Notes: a model not told the origin generated them from the letters alone. DNA of 64,000 nt from Mesorhizobium qingshengii (GCF_027563465.1 NZ_JAPFQA010000002.1:620001-684000), one strand, 5' to 3'. Positions 42,134 to 53,526 are shown, counted from the stretch's first letter. Numbers and translations are program-made.

Positions 42134-44682
42134 TGCCGCTGGCGCAGACGTTGAAGCTCGCGATCCGCTTCTCGCTGCGCGAAATGCGCGGCGGCCTGTC
42201 CGGCTTCCTCATCTTCCTCGCCTGCATCGCGCTCGGCGTCGCGGCGATCGGCGGCGTCAATTCGGTGGCGCGCGCCATCACCGCCGGCGTCGCCAATCAG
42301 GGCCAGACGCTGCTTGGCGGCGATCTTCGCTTCCAGATCAACCAGCGCGATGCCAGCGAGGCCGAACGCGGCTTCCTCAACGGCCTGGGCGCGATTTCGC
42401 GTACCATCAGCATGCGCTCGATGGCGCGTCTCGCCGACGGATCCGACCAGGCGCTGGTCGAGGCCAAGGCGGTGGACGACGCCTATCCGCTCTATGGCGC
42501 GCTGGAAACCGAGCCGGCGCTGTCGAAGCGGGAACTGTTTGGCGAAGAGTTTGGCGTTTTCGGCGCCGCGGCACCGGATCTGCTGTTCGAAAGGCTGCAT
42601 CTCAAGCTCGGCGACCGGCTGAAGCTCGGCACCGCCACCTTCGAGCTGCGCGTCAGGCTGGTCACCGAGCCGGACGCCGTGTCCGACGGTTTCGGCTTCG
42701 CGCCGCGGCTGTTGATCTCGAGTCAGGGACTGGCGGCCACCGGGTTGATCCAGCCGGGCAGCCTGGTCGAAAATGCCTACAAGATCCGGCTGCCGGCCGG
42801 CGCCGACGAGGCGCGGCTCAAGGCCATCCAGGATCAGGCGGCCAAGGATTTTCCCGAGGCCGGCTGGTCGATCCGCACGCGCAGCAATGCCGCCCCGGCG
42901 CTGTCGTCCAACATCGAACGCTTCTCGCAATTCCTGACGCTGGTCGGGCTTACGGCGCTGGTGGTGGGCGGTGTCGGCGTCGCCAACGCGGTGCGCGCCT
43001 ATCTCGACGGCAAGCGCGGCGTCATTGCCACCTTCAAGAGCCTGGGCGCTTCCGGCGGCTTCGTCTTTGCCGTCTATCTGGTGCAGATCCTGATCATCGC
43101 CGCTTTGGGCATTCTGCTTGGCCTGCTGCTGGGCGCGCTGATGCCGTTCGCCGCCAGTGCCGCGCTCAAATCCGTCATCCCGGTGCCGGCGGAAGGCGGC
43201 TTCTATCCCGGCGCGCTCGGCATGGCGGCGCTGTTCGGCCTGCTGGTGACGCTGGCCTTCGCGCTTCTGCCGCTCGGCCGCGCCCGCGACGTGCCGGCCA
43301 CCGCTCTGTTCCGCGAGATGGGGCTGGAAGGGCGGGGCTTTCCGCGCCCTGTCTATATTGCCTCAGCCGTCGGCATCGCGCTGTTGCTGGCGGCGCTGGC
43401 CATCCTGTTTTCCAGCGACCGCCGCATCGCCTCGATCTTCGTCGGCGCCACCATCTTCGCCTTCCTGGTGCTGCGCTTCGTCGGCGCGCTGGTGCAATGG
43501 GCGGCGCGGAAGAGCCCGCGTGTGCGCTTCGTGGCGCTGCGGCTCGCCGTAGGCAACATCCACCGGCCCGGTGCGCTGACCCCATCGGTCGTGCTGTCGC
43601 TGGGGCTCGGGCTGACGCTGCTGGTGACGCTGGCGCTGATCGACGGCAATCTGCGGCGGCAGATCTCCGGCAGCCTGCCGGAGCGGGCGCCGAACTTCTT
43701 CTTCGTCGATATCCAGAGCAGCGATGTCGATTCGTTCTCCGCGCTGATCGGCAAGGAGGCGCCACGGGGAACGCTCGCCAAGGTGCCGATGCTGCGCGGC
43801 CGGGTGATGGCGCTGAACGGCGTCGATGTCGACAAGGTGAAGGTTCCGGCGGAAGGCGCCTGGGTGCTGAAAGGCGATCGCGGCCTGACCTATGACGCGA
43901 AACTGCCGGAAAACGCGACGCTGACCGAGGGCAGCTGGTGGCCGGACAATTATGCCGGCGAGCCGCTGGTCTCTTTTTCGGCCGTGGAAGGCAAAGAGAT
44001 CGGGCTGAAGCTCGGCGACACCATCACCGTCAATGTGCTCGGCCGCAACGTGACGGCCAGGATCGCCAATTTCCGCCAGGTCGAATGGGAGACGATGGGC
44101 ATCAATTTCGTCATGGTGTTCTCGCCCAACACATTCGCCGGCGCCCCGCATGGCTGGATGGCGACGCTGACCGAAAAGAATGCCTCGACGGCCGATGACG
44201 CCCGCATCCTCAATGCCGTCACCCGCGCCTTCCCGGCGGTGACGACGGTCCGGGTCAAGGACGCGCTCGATGTCGTCAACCGGCTGGTCGGGCAACTGGG
44301 CACGGCGATCCGGGCCGCGGCCGGCGTGGCGCTGATCGCTTCGGTGCTGGTGCTGGCCGGCGCGCTTGCCGCCGGCAACCGGGCGCGCATCCACGATGCG
44401 GTGGTGCTGAAGACACTGGGCGCGACGCGCACGACGCTGATCGCCGCCTTCTCGCTCGAATACATGCTGATCGGGCTCGCCACCGCGATCTTCGCCTTGG
44501 CCGCCGGCAGTGCCGCTGCCTGGTTCGTCGTCGCGCGCATCATGACATTGCCGTCGCATTTCATGCCCGAAGTAGCGGTGGCGACGATCGTCTTTTCGCT
44601 CGCCATCACGGTTGGCATCGGTCTCGCCGGCACCTGGCGGGTGCTTGGCCACAAGGCCGCGCCGGTGCTGCGCAACCTCTGA
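42133..44682 (+). CDS. FtsX-like ABC transporter permease (YbbP-like)
   Basis: An 849-residue permease. The first span is near residues 20-45 (LSGFLIFLACIALGVAAIGGVNSVA). Two FtsX-type three-span modules follow, around 265-400 (with GKRGVIATFKSLGASGGFVFAVYLVQ) and 715-849 (with VVLKTLGATRTTLIAAFSLEYMLIG), plus a middle pair. The large periplasmic parts fall between. It is translationally coupled to the ATPase. The pair may export or remodel lipids or envelope factors; inferred from the tesA neighbourhood. Confidence 0.92.
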   Translation: MPLAQTLKLAIRFSLREMRGGLSGFLIFLACIALGVAAIGGVNSVARAITAGVANQGQTLLGGDLRFQINQRDASEAERGFLNGLGAISRTISMRSMARLADGSDQALVEAKAVDDAYPLYGALETEPALSKRELFGEEFGVFGAAAPDLLFERLHLKLGDRLKLGTATFELRVRLVTEPDAVSDGFGFAPRLLISSQGLAATGLIQPGSLVENAYKIRLPAGADEARLKAIQDQAAKDFPEAGWSIRTRSNAAPALSSNIERFSQFLTLVGLTALVVGGVGVANAVRAYLDGKRGVIATFKSLGASGGFVFAVYLVQILIIAALGILLGLLLGALMPFAASAALKSVIPVPAEGGFYPGALGMAALFGLLVTLAFALLPLGRARDVPATALFREMGLEGRGFPRPVYIASAVGIALLLAALAILFSSDRRIASIFVGATIFAFLVLRFVGALVQWAARKSPRVRFVALRLAVGNIHRPGALTPSVVLSLGLGLTLLVTLALIDGNLRRQISGSLPERAPNFFFVDIQSSDVDSFSALIGKEAPRGTLAKVPMLRGRVMALNGVDVDKVKVPAEGAWVLKGDRGLTYDAKLPENATLTEGSWWPDNYAGEPLVSFSAVEGKEIGLKLGDTITVNVLGRNVTARIANFRQVEWETMGINFVMVFSPNTFAGAPHGWMATLTEKNASTADDARILNAVTRAFPAVTTVRVKDALDVVNRLVGQLGTAIRAAAGVALIASVLVLAGALAAGNRARIHDAVVLKTLGATRTTLIAAFSLEYMLIGLATAIFALAAGSAAAWFVVARIMTLPSHFMPEVAVATIVFSLAITVGIGLAGTWRVLGHKAAPVLRNL

Positions 44683-44850
44683 GTTTCGCGTGAGTCGCAC
44701 GTGCTGGCGGCCGGCATTTGGTTAAATCGGCGTAATGTTCTCCCTTCAAAGGCCGAAAAACCGGGCCATGCGCGCCTCACGAAGCATTACACCCCGTTAC
44801 GGTCTTGTTCTTGACGCGAATAACCATCATATTTCGCCACAGGCATGCTG

Positions 44851-44907
44851 GAGCCCTGCCAGCGGCGCCTGGGTCCGGGCGGACCTGACACCGGACGGGG
44901 CAGAAGC
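44851..44907 (+). promoter_or_regulatory. Candidate ybhL leader RNA upstream of the Bax-inhibitor-1 gene
   Basis: A structured RNA called the ybhL leader has been described upstream of BI-1/YccA-family (ybhL) genes in Rhizobiales. Here an outer stem CTGCC (44856-44860) with GGCAG (44899-44903) encloses a GGTCC/GGACC hairpin, 18 nt before the start codon. GTCCGG with CCGGAC is a competing pairing. I could not compare it to the published model, so the identification rests on position and foldability. Confidence 0.5.
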
Positions 44908-44921
44908 AATAGAGGACTACC

Positions 44922-45701
44922 ATGGCTGATCCCATTCGCAACTACCAGACGCGCGCCGTGCCCGGCGTCGGCGTCGGTGCTGATATCGATCAAGGCCTGC
45001 GCGCCTACATGATCAAGGTCTACAATCTGATGGGGCTTGGCCTCCTCATCACCGGCCTCGCCGCGATCGGCACGATCATGCTGGCCACCACCACCGATCC
45101 GGCCTCGGCCGTCGCGACGCTGCCCAGCGGCCAAATGCTGACCTCCTTCGGCTACGCGATCTTCGGCTCGCCGCTGCGCTGGGTGGTGATCTTCGCCCCG
45201 CTGGCCGCAGTGATGTTCCTGTCGTTCCGTGTCCAGTCGATGAGCGTTGCGGCGGCGCAGACGACGTTCTGGGTCTATGCCGGCCTCGTCGGCCTGTCGC
45301 TGTCGTCGATCTTCCTGGTCTACACGACGGCCAGCATTTCGCAGACCTTCTTCGCCACCGCCGCGGCCTTCGGCGCGCTGTCGCTCTACGGCTACACGAC
45401 CAAGCGCGACCTGACCGCGATGGGTTCGTTCCTGATCATGGGCGTGTTCGGCCTGATCATCGCGATGGTGATCAACATCTTCCTGCAGTCATCGGCCCTG
45501 TCCTTCGCCGTTTCGGCGATCGGCGTGCTGATCTTCTCGGGCCTCACCGCCTATGACACGCAGAAGATCAAGGAGATGTATTTCGATGGCGACGCTTCGG
45601 ATGTCGCCGGCCGCAAGGCGATCATGGGTGCCCTGAGGCTCTATCTCGACTTCATCAACCTGTTCATGTTCCTGCTGCAGTTCATGGGTGATCGCCGCTA
45701 A
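44922..45701 (+). CDS. Bax inhibitor-1 / YccA family membrane protein
   Basis: A 259-residue inner-membrane protein with seven hydrophobic spans. The N-terminus is a short soluble segment (ADPIRNYQTRAVPGVGVGADIDQG). Typical family text: LRAYMIKVYNLMGLGLLITGLAA and GLTAYDTQKIKEMYFDG near the C-terminus, with an acidic pair in the last loop that acts as a pH/Ca-sensitive site in relatives. A possible leader RNA precedes it, and a strong terminator follows. Confidence 0.93.
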   Translation: MADPIRNYQTRAVPGVGVGADIDQGLRAYMIKVYNLMGLGLLITGLAAIGTIMLATTTDPASAVATLPSGQMLTSFGYAIFGSPLRWVVIFAPLAAVMFLSFRVQSMSVAAAQTTFWVYAGLVGLSLSSIFLVYTTASISQTFFATAAAFGALSLYGYTTKRDLTAMGSFLIMGVFGLIIAMVINIFLQSSALSFAVSAIGVLIFSGLTAYDTQKIKEMYFDGDASDVAGRKAIMGALRLYLDFINLFMFLLQFMGDRR

Positions 45702-45732
45702 GGCTTTATCTGGACTGGACCAGCGAGTTTGG

Positions 45733-45763
45733 AAGGGCGGCCCAACGGCCGCCCTTTTCTTTT
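45733..45763 (+). terminator. Rho-independent terminator after the BI-1 gene
   Basis: AAGGGCGGCC-CAAC-GGCCGCCCTT followed by TTCTTTT. A 10-bp stem and a T-rich tail. Confidence 0.92.
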
Positions 45764-45812
45764 GTGCCGGCCTTTGCTGTTATTGCGGGCAGAGAAACAA
45801 CGTGCGTAGGAA

Positions 45813-46391
45813 ATGAGCAGCATCACCATACGGCCGGCGGCAGCGGCCGACCTCGACCGAATCACGGAAATCTACGCCGATGCGGTGACGCACGGCACCG
45901 CCAGCTACGAGTTGGAGCCGCCGATCCGATCCGACATGGGCGCGCGCTTCGACGGTCTGGTGGCCGGCGGCTTTCCCTACCTGGTGGCGGAGAAGGACGG
46001 AGCCGTGCTTGGCTATGCCTATGCCGGGGCGTTCCGGCCGCGCCCGGCCTACCGCTTCATCGTCGAGGATTCCGTCTATGTCGCGCCCGAGGCCAAGGGC
46101 CAGGGGGTTGGCCTGTTGCTGATGCGGAAGCTGATCGAGGCATGCCGCGCGGCGGGCTTTCGCCAGATCGTCGCGGTGATCGGCGATGGACGGCCGGACA
46201 GCGCTTCGGTGCGGCTGCACGAAAAGCTTGGCTTTCGCCATTCGGGCCGCCTTGAAGGTTCCGGCTACAAGCACGGGCGCTGGCTGGACACGGTCTTCAT
46301 GCAGCTGTCGTTGAACGGCGGGGCCTCGGCGCCCCCTGATCCGGATTCGCTGCCGGAGCGGAAATTCCGCCAGAAAAAGATAACTACTTGA
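45813..46391 (+). CDS. GNAT acetyltransferase, phosphinothricin acetyltransferase-like
   Basis: A 192-residue GNAT enzyme. The N-terminus ITIRPAAAADLDRITEIYADAVTHGTASYELEPP matches the PAT/methionine-sulfoximine acetyltransferase group. Motif A: SVYVAPEAKGQGVGLLLMRKLIEACRAAG; then VIGDGRPDSASVRLHEKLGFRHSGRLEGSGYKHGRWLDTVFMQ. A C-terminal Pro/Lys extension (about 172-192) is extra. Natural substrates of such enzymes are glutamate-like compounds. Confidence 0.9.
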   Translation: MSSITIRPAAAADLDRITEIYADAVTHGTASYELEPPIRSDMGARFDGLVAGGFPYLVAEKDGAVLGYAYAGAFRPRPAYRFIVEDSVYVAPEAKGQGVGLLLMRKLIEACRAAGFRQIVAVIGDGRPDSASVRLHEKLGFRHSGRLEGSGYKHGRWLDTVFMQLSLNGGASAPPDPDSLPERKFRQKKITT

Positions 46392-46445
46392 TCTTTTTAC
46401 GCAATTTCGGACGGAAAACCGCTTCGCGCTTTTCCTGGGATTGCT

Positions 46446-46832
46446 TTAAGCCTCGACCAGTTTCAGCTTGCCGTCGAACACCCCAAGTACGCGGCCAAGC
46501 TCCTGGCCGCGCTTGAGGATGCGGCCACCAGCGGCAATGACGGCAAAAGCGCCCTGCTTGCGGGCCAGTTTCGGATCCTTGACGATCTGGAACAGCGGCA
46601 CTTCGCTGGTGCGGCGGAAGACGGAAAACACGGCGCGGTCGGTAAGGTGGTCGATGGCGTAGTCCCGCCATTCATTGGCGGCGACCATGCGCCCGTAGAT
46701 CCTGAGGATCTGGTCCAGTTCACGCCGGTCGAACCGCACCGGCTGATCGAGGCGCTCGCGTCTTGCCTCGTGCAGCGGGATCAATATTGCGGATGCGTCG
46801 CCATCCCCCGTCCCGCCGCCGTCATCGGTCAT
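46446..46832 (-). CDS. DUF2794 domain-containing protein
   Basis: A 128-residue cytoplasmic protein conserved in alphaproteobacteria. The core is VRFDRRELDQILRIYGRMVAANEWRDYAIDHLTDRAVFSVFRRTSEVPLFQIVKDPKLARKQGAFAVI, followed by a Lys/Val-rich strand end. The start at 46832 gives MTDDGG; the longer frame upstream looks non-coding. The function is unknown. Confidence 0.9.
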   Translation of the reverse strand: MTDDGGGTGDGDASAILIPLHEARRERLDQPVRFDRRELDQILRIYGRMVAANEWRDYAIDHLTDRAVFSVFRRTSEVPLFQIVKDPKLARKQGAFAVIAAGGRILKRGQELGRVLGVFDGKLKLVEA

Positions 46833-47039
46833 GCCTCGATCCTTCAAAATGAATCTTTGCCAAACAAAGTTGGCGCGTTCGCGAAGGAATTGCAAGACCC
46901 GGCGAAGCGAGCCCCGCGCTGCGCCGTTTCTGCAACGTCCAGTCACTTTTATGAAACGCCGTGTTGGAATTGGTGATGCTTCGCCACATTTCCGCCTTTT
47001 TTTATCCGCGCTCATGCCCCAATGTCCGACGAATTTACC

Positions 47040-47207
47040 GGCGTTGCCTGAGACGGTTCGGTCCGGCACCGGCTCGTAAACCCCAAGCCCCCCGCCCACG
47101 GGTCAGCGTCGGATCGAACCAACCTCGGTTTTTCCTTGGAAAGACCGGGTGCGACGATCCCAAAACCTGAATAACCGACGTCAGAAGCAAGCTGGCGTCG
47201 GTTTTTT
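47040..47207 (+). ncRNA. Candidate structured small RNA
   Basis: The 645-bp gap between the DUF2794 and DUF1223 genes has no supported CDS. It holds three consecutive foldable elements: stem GGTTCG (47055-47060) with CGAACC (47115-47120); a long hairpin from about 47122 to 47150 with 12-13 pairs and one bulge; and a 12-bp terminator stem at 47173-47201 with T6. The layout of hairpins plus strong terminator, with no gene following on that strand, is that of a trans-acting sRNA. I could not match it to 6S, SRP or tmRNA motifs. Confidence 0.45.
47173..47207 (+). terminator. Strong Rho-independent terminator of the candidate sRNA
   Basis: AACCGACGTCAG (47173-47184) pairs with CTGGCGTCGGTT, loop AAGCAAG, followed by six T residues. 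No annotated gene on the plus strand ends nearby, so it must end some other transcript. Confidence 0.88.
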
Positions 47208-47298
47208 CATGTCTGGTTGATCGAGGCTGAACGTCTTCGACAGGTGCGCAGCTTCATTGCTCCATCCGCTAACGCAGGCGATCCTTCGCGCCCCTGCC

Positions 47299-47328
47299 CG
47301 ACATCTCCCGCACAAGGAGGAGATTGGC
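47299..47328. repeat. Dispersed short palindrome (ACATCTCCC..GGAGGAGAT type)
   Basis: CGACATCTCCCGCACAAGGA followed by GGAGATTGGC forms an imperfect hairpin. It is similar to a short repeat seen in many mesorhizobial intergenic regions. Confidence 0.5.
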
Positions 47329-47477
47329 CTTCACCCCCGCTTTTGCCAATCTGTGCTTGAAAGCCCTGGCATCAGTTTCCGCGACGGGCGTCGTTCCTGC
47401 TCTGCCTCAGGACGACGAAATGACGATCGTCCCGTCACCGGCGAGATAGCGGCGCTCAACCAGGATCTGAAGGGTGC

Positions 47478-48263
47478 CTAAGGCTTGTGGATGAAGGCGG
47501 CGCCCAGAATGGGACCGGGCAGGCCATCCTTGCCGACCGACTGCAACAGCACGGCGCAGCCGCCCTTCTTGGAAATCTCGCTCATCGGCAATTCGTAGCG
47601 CTGCGCCTTGCCGTGCCACATGCCAGCGGTCTGGATACCCGTAACAGCGTTCCAGTAGGTCATCTTGCGGCCGGTGTTCTCACCCTGGCCGATCTTGATC
47701 GTCTGCGGCGGGTCGAAATAGACGATGACGACATGGGCATCGCTGGGCCCGGCGCCGGCATCGCCGGCGTCGATCATCACGCGGTCGCTGGTTCGGCTGA
47801 CCTTGATGGCGACGCGCATGCCTTCGCCGGTCTTCGCCAGACGGGCGAGCGCGCCATCGACCTCGCCGCGGCTGGCGCCGTTGACATGGACGCGGCCGTT
47901 GATGACGGCCTGCGGCGTGTAGACGGAGCGGCTGCCGAAGGCGCGCATGTAGTCATATTGCCGCTCGGTGTTCTCCTTGCGGCTCAGCGTGTCCTGCCAG
48001 CCAAGATAATCCCAGTAGTCGACGTGATAGGCGAGCGCGACGATGTCTTCCTTGGCGGCAAGTTCGGCAAACAACGCATCGGCCGGCGGACAGGAATTGC
48101 AGCCCTGGCTGGTGAACAGCTCGACCACGCCCAGGGGTTTGTCGGTCGAACCTCTGTCGGACTGGGGCTTGTCGAGCTCGCCAGCCTGTCCGGTGCCGGC
48201 AAACGCCGAAAAGGCCAGCGCAAAGGCTGCCAGCCACAATGATTTTCGCGAGGCCATGGCCAT
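47478..48263 (-). CDS. DUF1223 domain-containing exported protein (thioredoxin-like)
   Basis: A 261-residue exported protein with a signal peptide (LWLAAFALAFSAFAGTGQA). The DUF1223 core is VVELFTSQGCNSCPPADALFAELA, with a thioredoxin-like C-x-x-C; then YHVDYWDYLGWQDTLSRKENTERQYDYMRAFGSRSVYTPQAVINGRVHVNG. A periplasmic redox role is plausible, but the partner is unknown. Confidence 0.92.
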   Translation of the reverse strand: MAMASRKSLWLAAFALAFSAFAGTGQAGELDKPQSDRGSTDKPLGVVELFTSQGCNSCPPADALFAELAAKEDIVALAYHVDYWDYLGWQDTLSRKENTERQYDYMRAFGSRSVYTPQAVINGRVHVNGASRGEVDGALARLAKTGEGMRVAIKVSRTSDRVMIDAGDAGAGPSDAHVVIVYFDPPQTIKIGQGENTGRKMTYWNAVTGIQTAGMWHGKAQRYELPMSEISKKGGCAVLLQSVGKDGLPGPILGAAFIHKP

Positions 48264-48437
48264 TCCGATTCCCGCCGGTGGTGCCGGCTTTATTGTGATT
48301 GCTGAAATATGTGGCAGAACCGGAAGTCAACAGGAAGTCACGTTGCGGTGAAATTTTGCCATTGCAACCGACCGCAACGGCACAATAGGACCAAGGCCTG
48401 CACTTCAGGGTGGAAACCGATTCGGGCGGCAATCACG

Positions 48438-49115
48438 ATGTGGCAAACACTTTTGGCGCCGGTCGATCTCTACTGCGAGAGAACCGGACCGGGACTCTGG
48501 GCCGAGCCGGTCAATGCCCTGACAAATCTCGCTTTCATCGCCGCCGGCCTGTGGGGCGTGCGCGAGGTGCGAAGGCTGGGGACCGGCACCTTTGCCGAGC
48601 TGCTGGCCTGGTGGGTGGTGGCGATCGGCATCGGCTCGACGATATTCCACACCTTTGCCACCAAGGGCACCATCTGGGCCGACGTGCTGCCGATCGCCGG
48701 CTTCACGCTGGCCTACACGCTGTTCAACCTGCGCCGCTTCCTCGGCATGAAATGGGGCAAGGCCATTGCCGTCTTCGTTGCCTTCTACGCGGTTGCCGGG
48801 CTGGTGACGCTGGCCGTGCCGGATTGGCTGCGCCAGGCATCGAACGGCACGACCGGCTATCTGCCGCCGTTCCTCGCGCTCGCCTTCTTCGGCATCCTGG
48901 TGGCGGCGGGCGGCAATCGCGCCGGCTGGTACAATCTGGCGGGATCGGCGATCTTCGTCGTCTCGGTCATCTGCCGGATGATCGATCCGCTGGTCTGCGC
49001 CAGCTTTCCGCTCGGCACGCATTTCCTGTGGCACATCCTCAACGGGCTGATGCTCGGCGTGCTTCTGGCGGCGGTGGCGCGGTTTGGAGTGCCGAAAGCA
49101 GGCAGTAGGCAGTAG
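48438..49115 (+). CDS. Ceramidase/alkaline-phytoceramidase-like membrane protein
   Basis: A 225-residue protein with about seven hydrophobic spans, similar to the ceramidase superfamily (PF05875). Family-like residues: DLYCERTGPGLWAEPVNALTNLAFIAAGLWG at the start, GIGSTIFHTFATKGTIWADVLPI (Ser, His, Asp), and near the end FPLGTHFLWHILNGLM (H-x3-H). These match the zinc and catalytic pattern of the CREST superfamily. The last codons fall in a GGCAGTA tandem repeat. Substrate unknown. Confidence 0.85.
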   Translation: MWQTLLAPVDLYCERTGPGLWAEPVNALTNLAFIAAGLWGVREVRRLGTGTFAELLAWWVVAIGIGSTIFHTFATKGTIWADVLPIAGFTLAYTLFNLRRFLGMKWGKAIAVFVAFYAVAGLVTLAVPDWLRQASNGTTGYLPPFLALAFFGILVAAGGNRAGWYNLAGSAIFVVSVICRMIDPLVCASFPLGTHFLWHILNGLMLGVLLAAVARFGVPKAGSRQ

Positions 49116-49142
49116 GCAGTAGGCGTCCTATTCCCTACTGCC
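49101..49142. repeat. Tandem GGCAGTA repeat with downstream inverse copy
   Basis: Three exact GGCAGTA units (49101-49121), overlapping the ceramidase-like gene stop codon at 49113-49115. CCCTACTGCC at 49133-49142 is the inverse complement of the unit. A small slippage-prone tract. Confidence 0.75.
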
Positions 49143-49162
49143 CAAGCCCTATTCCCTTGCTG

Positions 49163-51853
<2,691 letters not shown>

Positions 51854-52139
51854 GTGCGATCCGTCCTTGTCTGTTCAGCCTGAAAGGGAACGGACGCCGA
51901 TGGCATGCAATCACGCGCAAAGGTGCGGGTACGGCCATTTCCGCTGTCCGCTCCCAAGCAACCCGAGCCGTTCAAGCCGGCGCGTGCGCTGGTTCGGCGC
52001 TAATTCTGATCCCGTGCCGACCGCTGGCACGGATGCACCGCATATAGAGAATTTTCTGGAATAGTTCTAGACAGTCCAAAGGCTATTTTGTGCGATGCGA
52101 TAGCAGCCGCGACACATTGTTTTTGGGGACGAGTGAGGG

Positions 52140-52799
52140 ATGCGGCTTATCGCCGAAAATCTGGGCGGCGAACGCGGCGGCGACACGGTGTTTTCCGGCA
52201 TCGGCTTTGCCCTGCGGGACGGTCAGGCACTGGTCGTCACCGGTCCGAACGGATCAGGCAAATCGACCTTGCTGCGGGTTATCGCCGGGCTGCTTCCGGT
52301 GGCGGAAGGCAGCGTGCGGATCGAAGATGGTGGCGAGGCGTTTCCGTCGATCGCTTCGGCCTGTCATTATCTTGGCCACCACAACGCGATGAAGACGGCG
52401 CTCAGCGTGACGGAAAACCTGCGCTTCTGGCGCGATTTCAATGGCGACGGACATATTGGCGTCGAAGCGGCGCTGGAAACCGTCGGCCTGGGCAGCATCG
52501 GCCATCTGCCATTCGGCTATCTCTCGACCGGGCAGAGGCGGCGCGCGGCGATCGCGAAACTGCTGGTCAGCCATCGGCCGCTGTGGCTGCTCGACGAACC
52601 GACGGCGGGGCTGGACAAGGCTTCGGAGGGGCGCTTCGCCGCGCTGATGACGAGGCATTGTGAAGAGGGTGGGATGATCATTGCCGCAACGCATCTGCCG
52701 TTGGGTTTGGACAAGGCGGAAGAACTAAGGATGGGCTTACCCTCCCCCTTGTGGGGAGGGTCGATCCGCGAAGCGGAGCGGGGTGGGGGTCTCGAATGA
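52140..52799 (+). CDS. ccmA: Heme exporter ATP-binding protein CcmA
   Basis: ATPase of the CcmABCD complex that releases holo-CcmE in cytochrome c maturation system I. Walker A VVTGPNGSGKSTLLRV (about 33-46), signature region GYLSTGQRRRAAIAKLL, Walker B LWLLDEPTAGLD, H-loop ATHLPLG. The usual protein ends soon after the AEELRM region; here an extra ~20 residues (GLPSPLWGGSIREAERGGGLE) are encoded by an inserted palindromic element. The normal 219-residue total shows little other change. Confidence 0.94.
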   Translation: MRLIAENLGGERGGDTVFSGIGFALRDGQALVVTGPNGSGKSTLLRVIAGLLPVAEGSVRIEDGGEAFPSIASACHYLGHHNAMKTALSVTENLRFWRDFNGDGHIGVEAALETVGLGSIGHLPFGYLSTGQRRRAAIAKLLVSHRPLWLLDEPTAGLDKASEGRFAALMTRHCEEGGMIIAATHLPLGLDKAEELRMGLPSPLWGGSIREAERGGGLE

Positions 52800-52857
52800 C
52801 TACCGCTGCTCCCCCACCCCGGCGCTGCGCGCCGACCCTCCCCACAAGGGGGAGGGT
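52739..52857. repeat. Palindromic element at the ccmA/ccmB junction
   Basis: Arms 52739-52763 and 52833-52857 are exact 25-bp reverse complements, each containing CTCCCCCTTGTGGGGAGGG (or its complement). The inner region has further GC-rich hairpins. It is a MITE-like or REP-like unit. The left part lies in the 3' end of ccmA and the right arm carries GGGAGGG just before the ccmB start. Confidence 0.85.
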
Positions 52858-52860
52858 GGA

Positions 52861-53526
52861 GTGCTAGCGCTCTTCCTCCGTGACATCCGACTCAATATCC
52901 GTGCCGGCGGCGGCGCCTTGACCGGCGTGATCTTCTTCCTTGCCGTCATTGCCACCATCCCGTTCGGGGTTGGGCCGGACCTGAAGCTGCTCGCCCGCAT
53001 CGGCCCGGCGATCCTGTGGATCGGCGCGCTGCTGTCTTGCCTGCTTGGCCTCGACCGGCTGTTCCAGGCCGACCGTGAGGACGGCTCGCTCGATCTGCTG
53101 GTGCTCGGCAACGACCGCCACATGCTGGCCTTGACCGTGCTGACGAAATGCCTGGCGCATTGGGCGGGCAGCGTGCTGCCGCTGGTCATTGCCGCTCCCT
53201 TGCTCGGCCTGTTCATGAACATGGAGCCGGCGGCAATAGGCGCCACGGCGCTGACGCTGCTGGTCGGCACGCCGGCGATCACCTTCATCGGGGCGGCTGG
53301 TGCGGCGGTGGCGGTGGCGCTGCCGCGTGGCGGGCTGCTGATCTCGGTGCTGGTGCTGCCGCTGACCATCCCGGTGCTGATCTTCGGCGTTTCGGCGAGC
53401 TACGGCGCGACGGCCAATCCCGCTCCGTTTCTGCAGCCCTTCCTCATTCTTGCCGCGCTGACCCTGTTTCTTGCCGTGCTGGGCCCGGTCTCGGCGGCGC
53501 TGGCGCTGCGCCATGGAACGGATTGA
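52861..53526 (+). CDS. ccmB: Heme exporter membrane protein CcmB
   Basis: A 221-residue ABC-type permease of the CcmABCD complex, with six hydrophobic spans. The GTG at 52861 gives VLALFLRDIRLNIRAGGG, the normal CcmB start. Further: DLLVLGNDRHMLALTVLTKCLAHW (conserved) and GFFL..SAALALRHGTD at the end. Its ribosome binding site (GGGAGGGTGGA) lies in the inserted palindrome. ccmC, the usual next gene, is not found. Confidence 0.93.
   Translation: MLALFLRDIRLNIRAGGGALTGVIFFLAVIATIPFGVGPDLKLLARIGPAILWIGALLSCLLGLDRLFQADREDGSLDLLVLGNDRHMLALTVLTKCLAHWAGSVLPLVIAAPLLGLFMNMEPAAIGATALTLLVGTPAITFIGAAGAAVAVALPRGGLLISVLVLPLTIPVLIFGVSASYGATANPAPFLQPFLILAALTLFLAVLGPVSAALALRHGTD

Noticed and set aside
47100..47125. 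tRNA-like T-loop (GGTTCGATCC on the minus strand)
   Set aside because: No matching acceptor, D or anticodon arms can be built around it; it is the closing part of a hairpin in the candidate sRNA.
47040..47207. Assignment of the 47.1-kb RNA as 6S RNA
   Set aside because: The folds are local hairpins, and I could not form the long closing stem and central bubble expected of 6S RNA.
49101..49121. Short repeats as a CRISPR array
   Set aside because: The units are 7 bp and contiguous, with no spacers and no cas genes nearby.
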